Origin: Anthonomus grandis grandis
Lineage: Eukaryota > Arthropoda > Insecta > Coleoptera > Curculionidae
Direction of reading: 5' to 3'
DNA: 64,000 bases
Assembly (NCBI RefSeq): GCF_022605725.1
Contig: NC_065564.1
Coordinates: 10,022,698-10,086,697, forward strand
The notes below the pieces were generated by a model. It saw only the letters and a program-made list of their open reading frames with translations, was not told the DNA's origin and did not search any database. Positions 36,541 to 51,200 of this stretch are shown one piece after another (within the stretch, counting starts at the first letter, position 1; each line of letters begins with the position of its first letter). The translations under genes and the position numbers were made by a program.

Positions 36541-37353
36541 GTAAACAATAACAAAGAATTAAAATGGTAATAATATTGATAGTGGTTCAATGAAAAATAT
36601 TGGCAAATTCCATTAAGAGTCGAAGGCAATTGTAATTATGGTGGGTGTCTCAGTCAGCAGTCTCGTACTTATAAAGTTTTGAAAGAAAAATTCAGAACAA
36701 AGTCGTTTTTAAATATTTTAACCAAATGAATAAAAGTTAGGATTCTCCAGATCCCGTCTAAAGCGTAATTAATCCTGCAACAAACAAAAATACTATTTTT
36801 ACAGAAATCTCCAAAATTCTCAGAAAATAAGTGTGAAACAAAAAACAACGGTACTTGAAAAGAAAAAATGTAATTGCTAAGGAGCAAATAAAATTAAAAC
36901 AAGATACTTCGATTCTTGCAAATGCAATTATAAATATTTTCCAGCAAAACTTAATCCTACTAATAATGTTCTGAACTCCGTATGACTAGAGGACTCAGTT
37001 TAACAATAATTGGTGACCAGGGCCAGGGTATAAGATTACAATCCGTCCTAGTAACAATTACAATTTCTGGAGCATTACCATCATATAATGAAATGCCAAA
37101 CATTATAAAGACAAAAATAAAAATCATGATGCTTGGTCCGGATTAGTAGTTTAATGGGAATTGCTGTGGTGGTCTTGAAGAAAAACAAATGACTCTTTAC
37201 TTATAAGCCTGTATGGTTCGCATTTGAATCATTGCTTATTTTTAGGTGTACATCTAGTGTGTGTGTTGGTATGTGTATGTACAGATGTATGTATGTACGT
37301 ATATCTTTTAATACTTGTTACTCAAAAGACTTTTTAAATATTTCTTTTTGCAG

Positions 37354-37790
37354 GCAGAACAACTTTCTCCCGATGAAGAAGAAACTGAGGAAACAGGCAA
37401 AGACATTTTAGCAATACCACAAGCCAGGAGTTTATCACAAACAGAACCAGCAAGAAAACGATGCTGTAGAAATCCACCTGAAGTTCAAGAAGCCGGTTCA
37501 TTGCTTAAACAAGCCATCCGCAAACTTGATGCAGCTTTGGATAAAAAAATCTTGAAGAGGATATGATCACTATAGCAAACTTTTAGCAAGTAAGCTAAGA
37601 AAACTGCCAGAAGATAAATCTCTTCAATTGATGCACGAAATTGATGGAATGTTTATAAGTGACCATGGTCAACTAATTCCTTTGCAATCTCCAACGTATT
37701 CTAATTATGTCGCGCATCCCACACCTGCCATCTCTTATTGTAGTTTATTTGTAGTTATGGTAGTGGTAGTAACCGACCAGATTCGGCGGC
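37354..37790 (+). pseudogene. BESS-like motif C-terminal exon, frame broken
   Basis: A splice acceptor (TTTTTGCAG, ending 37353) precedes AEQLSPDEEETEETGKD. The ORF stops at 37566. Directly after it, in another frame, comes DHYSKLLASKLRKLPEDKSL with LMHEIDGMF, which resembles the BESS motif at the C-terminus of MADF-BESS family transcription regulators. The break lies at a run of seven A and a nearby small indel. No MADF domain exon was found upstream. It may be a gene fragment or a gene with an error here. Confidence 0.4.
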
Positions 37791-38339
37791 TATAATTTTT
37801 ATAGTTATTATTCAGACGGGTCATCACGTCATATAAACACAAAACAATATGGGGGAGTAATTGCAGAAACATCAGACGTCGAACAGCGTATTATTATCCA
37901 TTCAAATGATGTAATAAAAACTTGAAATCAACAGTTGCCTGTGCAATCTTAAGATTTATTATCTGTAGCATTGCTTAATTCTATGAACATGTAAATTAAT
38001 TTATTGTAGTTATAGTTATTATGTTGTTTATAACCACACTAAATCGATTTAGTTATTGATTGTTAATATCTGGACAAAAAAATATTAAAATTCTTTTAAA
38101 ATTTCAAGAGATACGGCCATTATACCGATTAAATAACAGCGAGCGCGGACTATAAATAGGTTGCTGGTAAAGAACATATGCAGGCATTCTAGATTTGGGT
38201 TGCTGGATATTGATCGAGCGCTAGCTTCACAGATATGAAAATATCTAGAAAAACAACACAAAGTGGCAACATCGGATACACGCATTGTAAACATAGAGGT
38301 ATTCTACGTTGCCCAGTTGCATTTTTTAAATAATTTTTT

Positions 38340-39260
38340 TGCCAGGAATCTTCTTAAAAATTATTTATTTAAAAATAATTATTAATTTGTCTTTAGATTT
38401 TTTTGAAGAATCTTTAAATTTAAATTCTGTATTGGTATTAATTGTATTGATTCTAGGCCTCTGCACTGATTCTCTAGGAATGCTACTAGGTCTGAAAATA
38501 AGGGTATTTCCTTCTCAGTATGTTTAATTTTAAAAGCTGATCTGGTATCTGGTAGACATATCAATTTTTTGCAACATTATACAAAGTAATAAACAACGAA
38601 AATGACTAATCAGTAGTGTTAAATCCTAGAGCATCTATTGCATCAAGGTTTTCTCTAAAAGTATCCAAAATACATCTTAAATATTTTATGGTTTTATTTC
38701 ATACTTAAAACTTGCACTATTGAATTTTAATAAGTTGTGGCTAGTAACCTTTTATTTTGATACCTTTTTACTAAATTTTGAAAGGCAGTTGTATAATTGC
38801 TATCGGTCACTGGCAGAGATTTTATAAGATTCAATGATTCCCCTTGCAACAAAGTTATTAAAAGTCGAAATTTAAATGCATTGGAAAGTGAAGTACTCTT
38901 ATGTGATGAGATATAGTGATGAGTATAATTAGTAAAATATGGGCCATTTAAGCATATTTCCATTATATATGGGAATATTTGGTTTTGGAAAATCTAAGAA
39001 TTTTTTTACATTAGGTAATACATAATTTGAAAGCCACTAGAGAATACTATTAGATTCTGAAAAAAAGCTAAAAATATATATCTTTTGAAGCAAAATAAAA
39101 TTCCTTACATCAGTTTCTAATAGCATCCTCGTCTTCAAATTCCTCATCTGTAATTCTGTAATAGTTAGGCCTATAATTTCATTATGAAGATGCTTAAAAT
39201 GATTATAACATTCTTCCAATATCTCATATTTTATTTTAAAAAGCGACTTATGCACTAATT
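38340..39260 (-). pseudogene. BEL/Pao-type gag relic
   Basis: Read downwards: EECYNHFKHLHNEI near 39210, then FKFRLLITLLQGESLNLIKS with LVKRYQNKRLLATTY at 38727-38963, then LPDTRSAFKIKHTEKEIPLF and FLENQCRGLE at 38430-38560. The middle segment is the typical capsid motif of BEL/Pao gag. Frame changes separate the pieces; no zinc knuckle or pol remains. Confidence 0.7.
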
Positions 39261-40040
39261 TTTCCCCTGCCTTTTTTTTAACAGTGTATATTTCAGTAAT
39301 TCTAGCTGTAGCTACTTTTCTCTGTTAACTTAATGACTTAACTACTTTTTATTGTTTTTTTTTGTTTACAAACAAAATTTGATTAAAAAGAAATTATAGA
39401 ATTAATTCCAACAATAATCAATAGCAAAAAACCAATATTAAAAACCAGATATTCGTTTTAAATTTTGTAGATGTTTAAAATGAGAAAATGCTTGAAGCAA
39501 CCTGAATTTATTTAAGTAATATTTTCTTTTTTATAAATTGAATTTATAAAAACTTTTTTTTTCTGCATCCTGTGCTGATGCTAATATTCATGCGCCAACT
39601 AAAATCGCTTATGATTTGCTGAAATAGATGATATTGATGCGGTTGAAAATGGCGAAGAATCGAAGTATATATATAGACTGTATTATTTATATAGGCAAGG
39701 AAGGGTTCTTTTTAAAAAAATTATTATTAATTTTCAAATAAAATGTTTCAACCGAACCATAGAGCACCAAGATTAAAAAATGGCACCTAACTTATTTTAA
39801 ATTGTATACAATTTTTCCATATTTTTGGTGAAATTAGGAGAACACTTTGACGAAATATGTGATGATAAAAATGGCGACAAAAGACCGCGGATTTCCCTTC
39901 TAGTGCGCAAACCCTTGATAGTCCCTTTCGATGTCGCGTCGGCGCAAGCTTGATTTTGTATGGTTAATGTAAATTTGAAATTGTTGCGTATATAAGGATG
40001 GTATCTGATATAAAAAAAACTTAGGTAAAAAAATTAATAT

Positions 40041-40046
40041 TTTATT
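40041..40046 (-). terminator. Poly(A) signal AATAAA of the phosphorylase gene
   Basis: Sense strand AATAAA about 105 bp after the stop codon at 40152-40154. Confidence 0.6.
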
Positions 40047-40151
40047 GTTCGAATGTGGCTTTATAATATACTAATATAAAATAAAATTATACATCTGTAA
40101 TATTATAATAAGTTATGTTTAAACCTATATATTTTAATATCATATTCATGG

Positions 40152-40378
40152 TCATTCGGTATTTTGAAACATTTGTTTTATCATCTCAGATACAAATGTT
40201 TGTAGAAGTCCTTCTCTTTGTTTCCCAACGTCGATAACCTCTTCATGGTTTGGTTTTTGATTTGTTTCATAACTTATCACACATTTGTTGGTAATTAGGC
40301 TAAAGGCAAATACTATCATATCACAATGATTCGCAGTAACAACTTCATGTACGGTTGACATGCCAACAGCATCCGCAC
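40152..40378 (-). CDS. PNP: PNP exon 5 (terminal)
   Basis: Acceptor TTCTTTTTAG. It encodes GADAVGMSTVHEVV, FSLITNKC with the base-binding Asn, and NHEEV with the ribose-binding His. Stop TGA at 40152-40154. Confidence 0.95.
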
Positions 40379-43300
40379 CTAAAAAGAAATGGTTAAAGAG
40401 TAAAACAAATTGTGAATGCACATTTTTTTTTTAATAATATTTTATTTCTTATGATATCATTGTATTTGGAGACAGTAACTTTTTTGTGGTTTAAAAGCAG
40501 CATATCAAATGATATGTGTAAATACACGTGTTACAATACTAGGTTTTCCTATTTAATTAATAAGTATACTAATAAATTTTGCAAATTTAACTCATAAAAA
40601 ATTAGTATAAAAGTATATGGAACATATGAAAATTATACCAAAAAAATCCAACCAAATGCAAAGAATGGCGGTTTATTAAAAAAAACTAAAAGTTAACTTT
40701 TTCCTTTTTAGAGACTGTATATAATGCTACTAAATTAAATTACTAGTTGGCAATCTTCTCAAATATCTGATGTGGACAAACTTAAAATTTAAACGTTCAA
40801 AATTTTACAAGATTCTCCTAAAATAATTTAAGTTAATCAAAAATTAAAATAGGTGTATATGGATGATAAAGCGATCTGAAATATGTTAATAATCGCCACC
40901 GAATTCTTAGTCAAAAGGCCTAGGGCGTGCGTTATACATGTATATAGCGATATTATACGTTATAATATATTTATTGGAGCAAAATTCTACAACAGCTAAG
41001 AGGAGATATAAATGAAGTCGACAAAAATAAATTCAAAGAGAGAATATAGGCAGATAAAGGTTTCCTTATAGGAAAAAATTATAATTAAATATTGTATGGT
41101 CTGTTGAAAGAAAAACTTATATAATTATATCAAAAACGGTTAGACTTAGATATAAGACAATATACACAATAAGATTTATAACAAATTTCAAACTCATCTT
41201 CAGATCTAAAAAATTTTTCTACTTTTGGTGAAATTTTGTGTAAATGAATAGACCTTTTTGATATGACTATCTAATCATAATGTACAGGGTGTCCCAAATT
41301 CGAGAGTGACCATTGGAATCTCGGAAACCGTAAGAGTTACGGGATCGGTTAAATGGAGGCAAAGTTGCGCAATTTGGAGCTTAATAATATGACGTTTAAA
41401 AAAATTTTAAATTCCGGATACTTCCGGAGATATCCAAAAAGAACCGAAATTTGTCAAAAATCGTTTTTTCTTCTACCGACTTTATTTAAAGAGATATCGG
41501 AAAACTAAAAACAGTTTTTTATTGCTACTTTTAATGTCCTACAACAGGATGCAAAAAAAAAATTAATCCGACGTTTCATTTTTTTTTTCGATCATCATCA
41601 ACTTTATTTTTTCTAATTGGCGCCATAATGGATTTTCTCATTTTTAAAACGTATTTTTAATTGCCTTTAAAATGAGGTATCACACTTTTAACCGACCCTG
41701 TAACTCTTACGGTTTCCGAGATCCCAATGGTCACCTTCGAATCTGGGACACCCTGTACAGGGCAATCAAGTACAATGCAGTAATTTTATTATTGTCTGTT
41801 GCATTTTCTTTTAAACTGAAACTACAGGTTTACTTAATCATATTTAAAATTCATGCAATAACTTGTGATTTTTTAAAAGTTTAATATAATATAATTTTAC
41901 CTATTACCGTGCGTAAAATACTCACATTACACACTTCTCAGGGCTTATAAAGTTTTACTTTTTACGCACTAGTACTTAAAGTAATTTGGTATTTTTATTA
42001 TTTTTTTTATGTTTTCTTCAGTAGTAGAAAAAATTTTGTATGCTACACCTGTGTAAAACTCCCTTTTTTTAAGCATAAGTCGTAGGCGAATGCAACATAA
42101 AAAATTAAATTATGTCAAGCCTAAAAAAGTTATGGAGTTTTTTAGGCCTAGCTAATTTTAAAGATCCAGTATTAATAATTAGAGACAACACGTACATTTC
42201 AACTTAAAATTATACAGTCAGTTGAAATTATAAATAATAAATATATTTTATAGTAATAAATTAATAAATATTTAGTTTGTTTGTTAGTTTGTTAGTCTGC
42301 CTTAAATAAAAACAGACCATAATAATAGTTGTTTTGTTTTTGTCTTGTCGTTGGTTATTTGATAACCAAGCTGCTAAATGAATTAATAAACAACAAAACA
42401 TACCCAACATTTTTAACATCTTTAATTCAGCAACTGTTTCAAAATTTGGACCGCCAAGACAAGTATAAACCCCTTCGTGGACATTTTTTCCTAAACCGAT
42501 ATCGTCAGCCACCTTTTTTGCCAACTTAACAACGTCTTGATTATAGGCTTGATTCATAGGCGGAAATCTGGGTCCAAATCTTTCATCGTTAGGTCCTTGT
42601 AGGGGATTATTACCCGCAAAACCCATTATATTAATATGGTCCTTCATCAACATAATGTCACCAACTTTAAACTCATCGCTTAGGCCTCCTGCAGCATTTG
42701 TTATAATAAGGTGAGAAACGCCTAAAAAAATATATTTTTGTTAATTTAATCATTTATTTATTGAAATGTTTATTTATATATTGATCAATTCGGAAGTGGG
42801 GTTAATACGAACATTAATAGAGTTTAATTAATTATTAATATGGTATTTTGTACATGGTAGTATTAATGTAATTACATTAATACTACCATATATATGCGAA
42901 AAGGTGATAGATAATAGGCTAAATGGTGACCGTAAAAATTTGCGTCGGATAGATGGCCAACCGCTCAGAATGCGTAAATATAATTTTACAGGCAGGTTGC
43001 GAGTACAACTCGGTACCTTAGGTCAACCCTCCATATTAATTATTGTAGAATAAGCTGTTGTCAACAAATATATCTGATAAATTTTAATTTTCATAGTATT
43101 GCCTTATATTATTTGTTTTTATTTAGACTTTGCTTAGTTTAGATTAATTGAGACCTAATAATAATTCTTGATTTTATACGTAGAGACTATTTTTTCTGTT
43201 TTTTAAGCTTACTGGAAAAGATAAAAATATAAAAGAGTCTAAAATTACAATAATATGAGATACAATTAAAATCAAGTAAAATGCAATAACAATTACTTAT

Positions 43301-46300
43301 AACCTAGTGATTTAGTTTATCATGAAAACTTGAAAATGTGTGAGTCTGCTAAAGGTTGTATTGTTTGGAATATGTTAGAGCAGGATCCTAAAACAGGTAA
43401 AATTTAAAAAATCCCGATGGAAGAAAAATTCTGCTCATATTAGTTTTCCAATTTGCTTTGAATATTTTTTAAAAATGTACCTTTTCGTAAGGATAAAAAA
43501 ATTAAGGAGTTGGGTGTATATCTATATTGTTTATTTGCCAGTTTTTAAAACAACATAAATAAGTATTTACACTCATAAAGAGGCTAGATATCTTTTACCT
43601 TTCACGTAGCTTATTAACTACGAGTACTAACAGTAAAGTACGATATTTGAACCACCAACCATACAAAAATTAGGCCTAGCCGAGCCACACTAATTCAACA
43701 TTAAATAAGGCAATGAGTATTTTCCCCCTTAATAAACTGAGCACATCTTACCCAATCCTATTTATCCAGCAAGATGCTTATTTTATCTGCTTGACGTAGT
43801 TCATTTATTTAAATGTATTTTTAATAATTAGAAAAATACTGCCTTTTCATTTATAAAGAAATGGCATGATCCATCATCTAGAGACAGACAAAATATTAAA
43901 TTAACCTTATAATAAAATCTCTAGGCTCTCTAAAGCTCTTTGGTAGTACATTACAACCATTTCAACAAGTTAGTGCATACTTTCTAAGTCTTGGTGGAAG
44001 ATAATTAATGGAAAAACCTCCCTTAAGTTAAAACATTTATTAAATAAAGTACCAAGAACACTTAGCCATAACAATATTACCAGCCTCTAATCATGATCGT
44101 AATTTGCTTAAATACGTAAAATGTTAAATGGGCTATATTCTTGGATTTCATCTAATTTTCTAATTTTTTAAATTTCCTATCATAACGTACAAACACTGTA
44201 CTACGTTATACTATTTACGGACTCCTTCAAGTTGAATATTGTTTGACTGAGTTATTAGGTAAATTTCAAGCACATCTATTGGTATAGTCTTTTGGATAAT
44301 ATAGGAAATTCGCTGGAAGTCAATACCATATCTCAGTTTGCCAGTTATTTGAATAAGAACAGAGGCTTAGGCTATATTGTCACTTGAATATAAACATTAT
44401 GGAGATATTAACATAAACACATAGAGCTGCCCGATTGTGAGACCCTGATTGAAAATACATATTATTATGAAAATGTAAATACGTAAATTATTCTTCTAGC
44501 TTTTGTACTATTATATTCATATTTGATAGTTAACAGTTGATTCGTAGGGTTTATTTAGGGTTCTACTTACGTTTGGTTTAATATTTTCGCCATAGTGTCT
44601 AGTTTTTAATTAATTAAAAGAGGGTTAAAAAGCACATCTCCAATTTTAACGTATCCGATACCTGGACAAAGACATTTTATTTTAGATACAGATGCAAGCA
44701 ATGTTGGAATTGGAGCTCTCCTATCACAGAAATATGACGATGGCGAGCAAGTGATAACTTATTTTAGTAAAATGCTATCAAAGCCAGAAAGAAACTATTG
44801 TGTCATCAGACGAGAGTTATTGGCAGCAGTAAAAGCTATTGAACATTTCCATAAATATTTATATGAAAATCCTCTTCTCTGAAAAGGCTGTTGCACTTCA
44901 AAAACCCTGAAGGACAAATAGCAATGTGGCTTCAGCGATTACAATCACGTTACGATAGAACATAGAGAAGACCCTGCATTGAAACATGTCAATATTGTCT
45001 TAAAAAGGAATCAAAACAGCATTCAGAGATACTTACTTATAATCGTATTGGCCTTAACAGTCCTGAAGAGTGGGACGCAATTAGTTTAATTCAGGATCAG
45101 TTTGATGACCCAGTATTTGGTCTTATTTACAAACTGAAGTCTCGGGAAATTTCAAAACCAGAATGGAAAGAATCTCCAAAACTAAAAGCTTATTGGTCTC
45201 AATGGAATTTGTTGGTTATACAAGATGCATTGTTTAAAACTGTCAGTCTGTCAAATCTGACAGTCCTTCCTCCAAAGCGGATTCCAGAAGTTCTTAAAGC
45301 TGTCCATGGCGGTGTTGGTGGAGGACATTTTGGAGGTAGTTACTGTTACATATACATATATTGGCCATTTAAATACATTTGCAATAACTATGGTTATTTC
45401 CTAAACGGATCAAAATTTTATAATTATTGAAACCTATAGAATTATGGTTGATTTTTCTATGGAGATTACACTTTCTTATAAGCCCAAACCCTGTTTGCTT
45501 TCTACTTTTATAACCACTATTCTAAGACTTTGATAAATGTATTAAATTATATTAAAATATTTCAAATTTGAATACATTAAGTTAAAGTGTTATGACCTCA
45601 AAAGAAAAACTGTAACAAACTGCAAGGCTTGGTAATTAATTTTTTTCCTGTAGAAGGGTGAACTATCCCGAAATGGTTATTCTGTTAGTCCTGCAACAAA
45701 AACAATTATTGAGGAACTGATAAAAACGACTTTTAAACTTTGGTATTGAAAACCCTGGAAGTATTTGGTAAGAAATTGCGTCATTTAGATTTCACTTAGA
45801 TATGCCATTGGATAACATATTACAAAAGGAAAATTGGTGAAATACCAAATATTTCTTTAAATTTTACTGCAAAGATGTAGAGCAGATAGCTCAATTAGAT
45901 ATTATTGATTCAAATGGCTATAAAATATTTTAACTACTTTCTCTTGTTAATGGTAGCTCAATTTATATTGATCATCTATGTTATATTTGATACTAAATAA
46001 AAGGTTTATTTGACATATTTTCTGTCTTTAATAAGCCAGTAGATTACAAACACATCTCACAAAGGTCAAACATTTGCACAAAAACAAACTATAAATTTTT
46101 GTCCCAAGATAAAAAAACATTTATAAAAGTCTTGCCGAAGTCAAAGTTTACTGAATAAAATATTTAGTATTTTATTCAGTAAACTGTTATGAAGCCGAAG
46201 TTTAATCCTTTATTTTAAGATCTTGCCAGCTAATCATCTAGCGGGCGCGAAACAAGAAGTATGAGTAAAACAAGCCGAATATAGCGCACATACACTTCAA

Positions 46301-48224
46301 TGTATTTAAATGTTCTTATTTTTACTAGTATTTATATTACGAAAAGTAGGTAAATCATATATCTGCATAAAGGCATAGAAAATATGCGAAACAAAATACA
46401 ACAAACGCGAAAATAACGGAGAGGACAGGCCTACATTCTTGAAATACCTTATGTAAATTATATCTAGGTTTATTGTAGTTATACTTACCCAATAGTTTCA
46501 TGACCCTAATTGGCATACAACATTTCCATAATGGGTAACCTTCATAGTAATGAAATCGGCCCTTCATACAAATGGTAGGTTGACCCGATAAATGTCCAAA
46601 TACCAATGAACCTGCGTGGCCTTTGACAGTACTTTGTGGAAAATGTGGAATTGTGCTGTAGGGAATTTCAATGGGATCCACTAAACATTCTGCCAAAGAT
46701 CCTGAAATAGCACCAAGTGAATTGAAAATTTAAATGAAAATTGGGAAAATAAAATTTGAGCATAATTTTTAATTTTAATTTTTTTTAACTTATTTTGGTT
46801 TAACCAAAGGCAAACAATCAGTTTCAAATCTAAGCAAAAATTCAAAAAAGAAACATCAGTTTTGTAGGCACATAATTACTGGATTAATGAAAAAAGAGTA
46901 ATCAGCCTTAAGCTAGGTTTACAAGGAGAAGCTACAGAAATACTGAGAATGGTGTTATTTAAGGATCAGCTTAACTACGACGTAATGTACCCTAAAGATG
47001 AGATATAGCGAGGTCGTCTACAATAAGTATACCAGGCCTAATTAAAAAGAAGACAACACCATTTTCTCGATTAGTAAATCTGGCTCAACTTTCCTCCCCA
47101 ACGGAGATTCCCATGCAAATCTCTTTATTGACGGAGTAAGAGATCCCAGATATTAACCACGCCTCAAGGATGACTCTATAAAAATATCTTAGAAACTTTG
47201 GTTCATTGACAGAAAAAACAAAAAAATTTCGACTTCATGAGTTGCAAGCTGGCTAGGCCAAGCTCCACTCTCTACTGAGATTTTTTTTTCGAGAGAATGG
47301 TGAATTTGAAAGGTCTTTTGATTGTGGTCATTTGATTAACACTTGCAACCCGATGAGAACACTGGCTTATGTTCTAAAGTATTGGCAGCCATGAAGAATG
47401 TGGATTGAATTCGCTTACATAAGGTCAGGTCAGCAAATTGTGAAAAAGCGGCTACAAGAGTGTCACTTTACAATTGAATATAGAAAAGCCGAATATTGGC
47501 GAATATATAAATTGAAATGATAAGAGGTGTGTCACGATCACCCTGATGACCCAGTTTTATCCTCTTTCTGAATTTGTGACATATCTTCAGAATTAAAACT
47601 TTATTGATTATAGAAGAAGCACTGTTAAAAAAAATCTAAAAGAACGTAGTAGAAAAAGAAAACAGATATCTGCATGTTTTTCTTTTCAGCGATTGTTCCA
47701 GATATTCTTGAAACTTATCATGGCAGTGACGGCGCAGGACATTTTAGAGTAAAAATGTTGGCAAAAGTATGAGATAAGTTTTATGGATTAGGAAAAATTA
47801 CTATCTGAAAATTGGGGTACTTTGAGCCTGAGGTTTATCCCATTCCAAAATAAAAAGGAATAGCTGAAGTGCTGTTTCAGACGTGAATATGCTGGTTTCC
47901 AAAGGACCTTTAGACCAAGAAAGGAATTTCGAGTTAAAAATATTTCAACAAGTATACCAGTTATCGGGAGCTATTAAGTCTCGTATAAATCTCTACACCC
48001 TCATTTTGATAGAATAGTCGAGAGATTAATTTGCACTTTTAAAACCGATTTAAGAATTGCGGTAAACTTTAAGCAAACTAACTGGGACATCTGTCAATCA
48101 TTCCTAAGTATGTAGAACTCTTCTACTATCGTATAGAGGTTCTACCAGTCTAGTGGAAAAAAGTTCGACAAAAAGGCCAATTCTACCGGTTTTAATCCTG
48201 GGGCAGACCCTATTTACATAAATT

Positions 48225-48264
<40 letters not shown>

Positions 48265-51200
48265 GCTTTAATTCTCGACACCGATAACCTAGTCTGCTGT
48301 CGCAAAGGTGCCGCTGGCGGAGCTTTTCTGAGGTACCGCAAAATAGATTATTTATAGAGGTAATAAACAAACGTAACAAACAGCTAGAGAACGAACCAAA
48401 TCGGATGGTATTTTGTAAATAAATGAGGAAACATATCAACAGCGGTGAAATATTCATAGAAAATATTTTATTCAAAATCCTGGTAGTTGAGGTAGCATTT
48501 CTAAATTATTCCATAGGTTTTGTTGTTTATCTAGGAAACAATTAAATTTAGACAGTCAACGAAAGTCACGTGACAGTATTGTAAACTGATGATGACAATA
48601 AAAAGAGTGTGTCCTTGACATAAAAGATTATTTCTGGGAAAAGTATGTTCGAGGCTAGTGTGTGTTCCTGAGCTTCGTGATAATATTTTTTTCTTAATTT
48701 CTTTTTCTTTATATACATTACAATGTATTTGTTGTAGTAGGTTACTCTACGGAAAAAACTTTGTATATATCAACAAGACGGTTCTCCTACTCACATTTCA
48801 AACATGGTTGGCAACTTGTTACAAGCTACCTTCACTGACCGCATTATTAGCACAAAGGACATATTTAAATTTTAATGTGGTCCTAGATCGTCAGATTTAT
48901 CTCAAAATGATTTTTTCCTTTGGAGATATATCACGAAGAAAATTTATAGGTTCAGTCATAAGTGAGCCTCAAATTTAAATGAACTTCTTACCAAGGTACG
49001 TGAAGCACTGAATAATATTTTAATCACATTATGGAAGAAGACGCGTGGAGAGTTCTACAACCGGCTGGGATTGTAGTAGAAGGGAACAAGGCGGTAGCAT
49101 TTTTGAACCTCTAATTAAAGAATATATCTTTGTATAAGTTTGTTGATGAGAAAATAGTAGTATTGTTTTGCTCAATCCACAATAAAAAATTTTTGTAAAA
49201 ACATAAATGTGCACATAATATGGCATATAGCAGTTCCGCATAATTATTTCCGAACTAGCGGCGCCATATCTGTCAAGCGATATGCGTGAATTAATTCGAG
49301 ACTCCGCCTCGGACCTAAATGACCATAGTCTAAATAGTCCTTTAAATTACCCTACAGCTTTATTAATAATATCAAAGATATGTGTATATTTACCTAATCC
49401 TGATCCACAAATAATTCCAACTTTTGGAGTAAAAGGAACTCGTTTTTGTAAATACTGGACGGTTTCTTGAAGCATATCATATGTATACCTAAAAGTTAAA
49501 TAAGAATTATTATTGAGTTAAATTTTGAATTCGAGCTATAATAAAAAAATATCAGTAGAATGCTAATAAGTTATATTGTATAAATTTTAAATAAAGATAT
49601 TTGAAGAACGAAACGAATGAAGATTCCTTCGAGACAATAAAATACAAATTAACAGATTATCGTTAATTTGTATTCGATATTGTATTTGTAATGATTATCG
49701 ACAACAGACCCAAATAGAACTAAAAATCTAATTTCTTCTACACGGCGGGAACACGATAATTTCTTTGCTCTTAGAGTAAAACAAAATAAAATGAGCATGT
49801 ATAAACATATCTCATAATTATGCTGCTGATATCTTAAAAAACTGCAGTTTTTTATGTATTCAGTTGCTTTCTGACACTTCTAAAAACAATACTGTTGTTG
49901 CAAGATAACTAAAGATCAAGTAGCTATCGCAGCTTTCTTGGACATAGAGGGAACATTGAACAATATTCTTCCAACCTCACTTTATATGAATGTCCACTGG
50001 CAAGATGGGTCAACTTATATATCTGTGACTTGATCAATGTGAGATAAAAGAACTTCTGTGGTCTTTACTAGTCGGTAACATGCTAACCTGCCTGTTGTGC
50101 TTAAGTGCCTATTGACTCAGACCCCTCCTATCAAAAGGTAAAACTATATCACTGAACAAGAATTAGAAATCGAAGTGTTTTTTAAGTGAAGAGTTTTGTA
50201 AAGTGTTTTAGTCGTTTGATATAATATACATTACATATATTATACAAAAATATACATTTTGTTTGACTCATTGATTTAGTGTTTCTGGAGAAATCCAAGA
50301 GATAAAAAAATTATAAGTAATTTTTAATATTTAATTTTATTTATTTTGATAATGAAATTTTAAAATATTCATAATAAACGGTTAAGTCAACTTGTATTTT
50401 CTTATTCAATAAATATTTCTTTTATCTCGTAATTTAAATATTTCTTTATTTTCGATTTTAGTAAAAATGAAAGGATATCGAAAAGAAGAATCGAGCTCAG
50501 AGTAACTAATTATAAATTCATCACAACAATATAGATTTTACTTTAACACTACACCGTTTACACTTTTAGGATTTTTAGTTTAACTTATGCTTAGACCTAC
50601 TTTAACCTTAGTAAAGTATAAGTATATTCATAAGATATGATGAACGTTGGAAATTGTTAAACCTCTAAGAATGACATCAAAGATACACAATAAGGATATA
50701 TCCTGAAAATGCTATTTATAGCCGGATATTGTTAGATTAAATATTATAATATATTATATAATTATAATATATTAACTTTTAATACAGTTTTGTAGAATAC
50801 TATATAGATTTGATTGGGGTTGTTTGTATTTGTTTCATAAGTAGCTAGTATATTATAACAGTTAGGATCAAATTATTAACATTATGTTTTTTAAGTTGCC
50901 ATCTTTACCGAATGAGCAATTGGGGCTACGAAGGATTTGCAATTTGTGTAAGTGATAAATGCGAGTAGCCCGCTGTACAGTTCTTATTTGAAAAAATAAT
51001 AATAGCTCTTATGTCCTGATACTATAAAAAATCATCTATAAAATTTCCTACTAAAACCAGCATTCTTGTAATGCCTGTCTTTAATTTCCTCTCCATCTAG
51101 TTTTCCATTTTTCCCAGTATTTAATTTTAATCTCTTAGGCCTTCAAGCTTTCAGAATTCGAATCAGAGTTTAAAATTTCAGAATTCTCCCAGAATTTTTA

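Larger units (their letters stand above)
35071..39995 (-). mobile_element. Probable decayed LTR retrotransposon delimited by about 90-bp direct repeats
   Basis: The repeats 35071-35174 and 39903-39995 share CCTTGATAGTCCCTTTCGA and AAATTGTTGCGTATATA. Between them, on the minus strand, lies a BEL-type gag relic (38340-39260). The upper repeat is then where a 5' LTR should be. Most of the inside is not retroviral, so other sequence has been inserted or the repeats are unrelated to gag. Confidence 0.35.

Noticed and set aside
42329..42529. Plus-strand ORF of 66 codons over PNP exon 4
   Set aside because: It is the antisense shadow of the well supported PNP exon and intron border.
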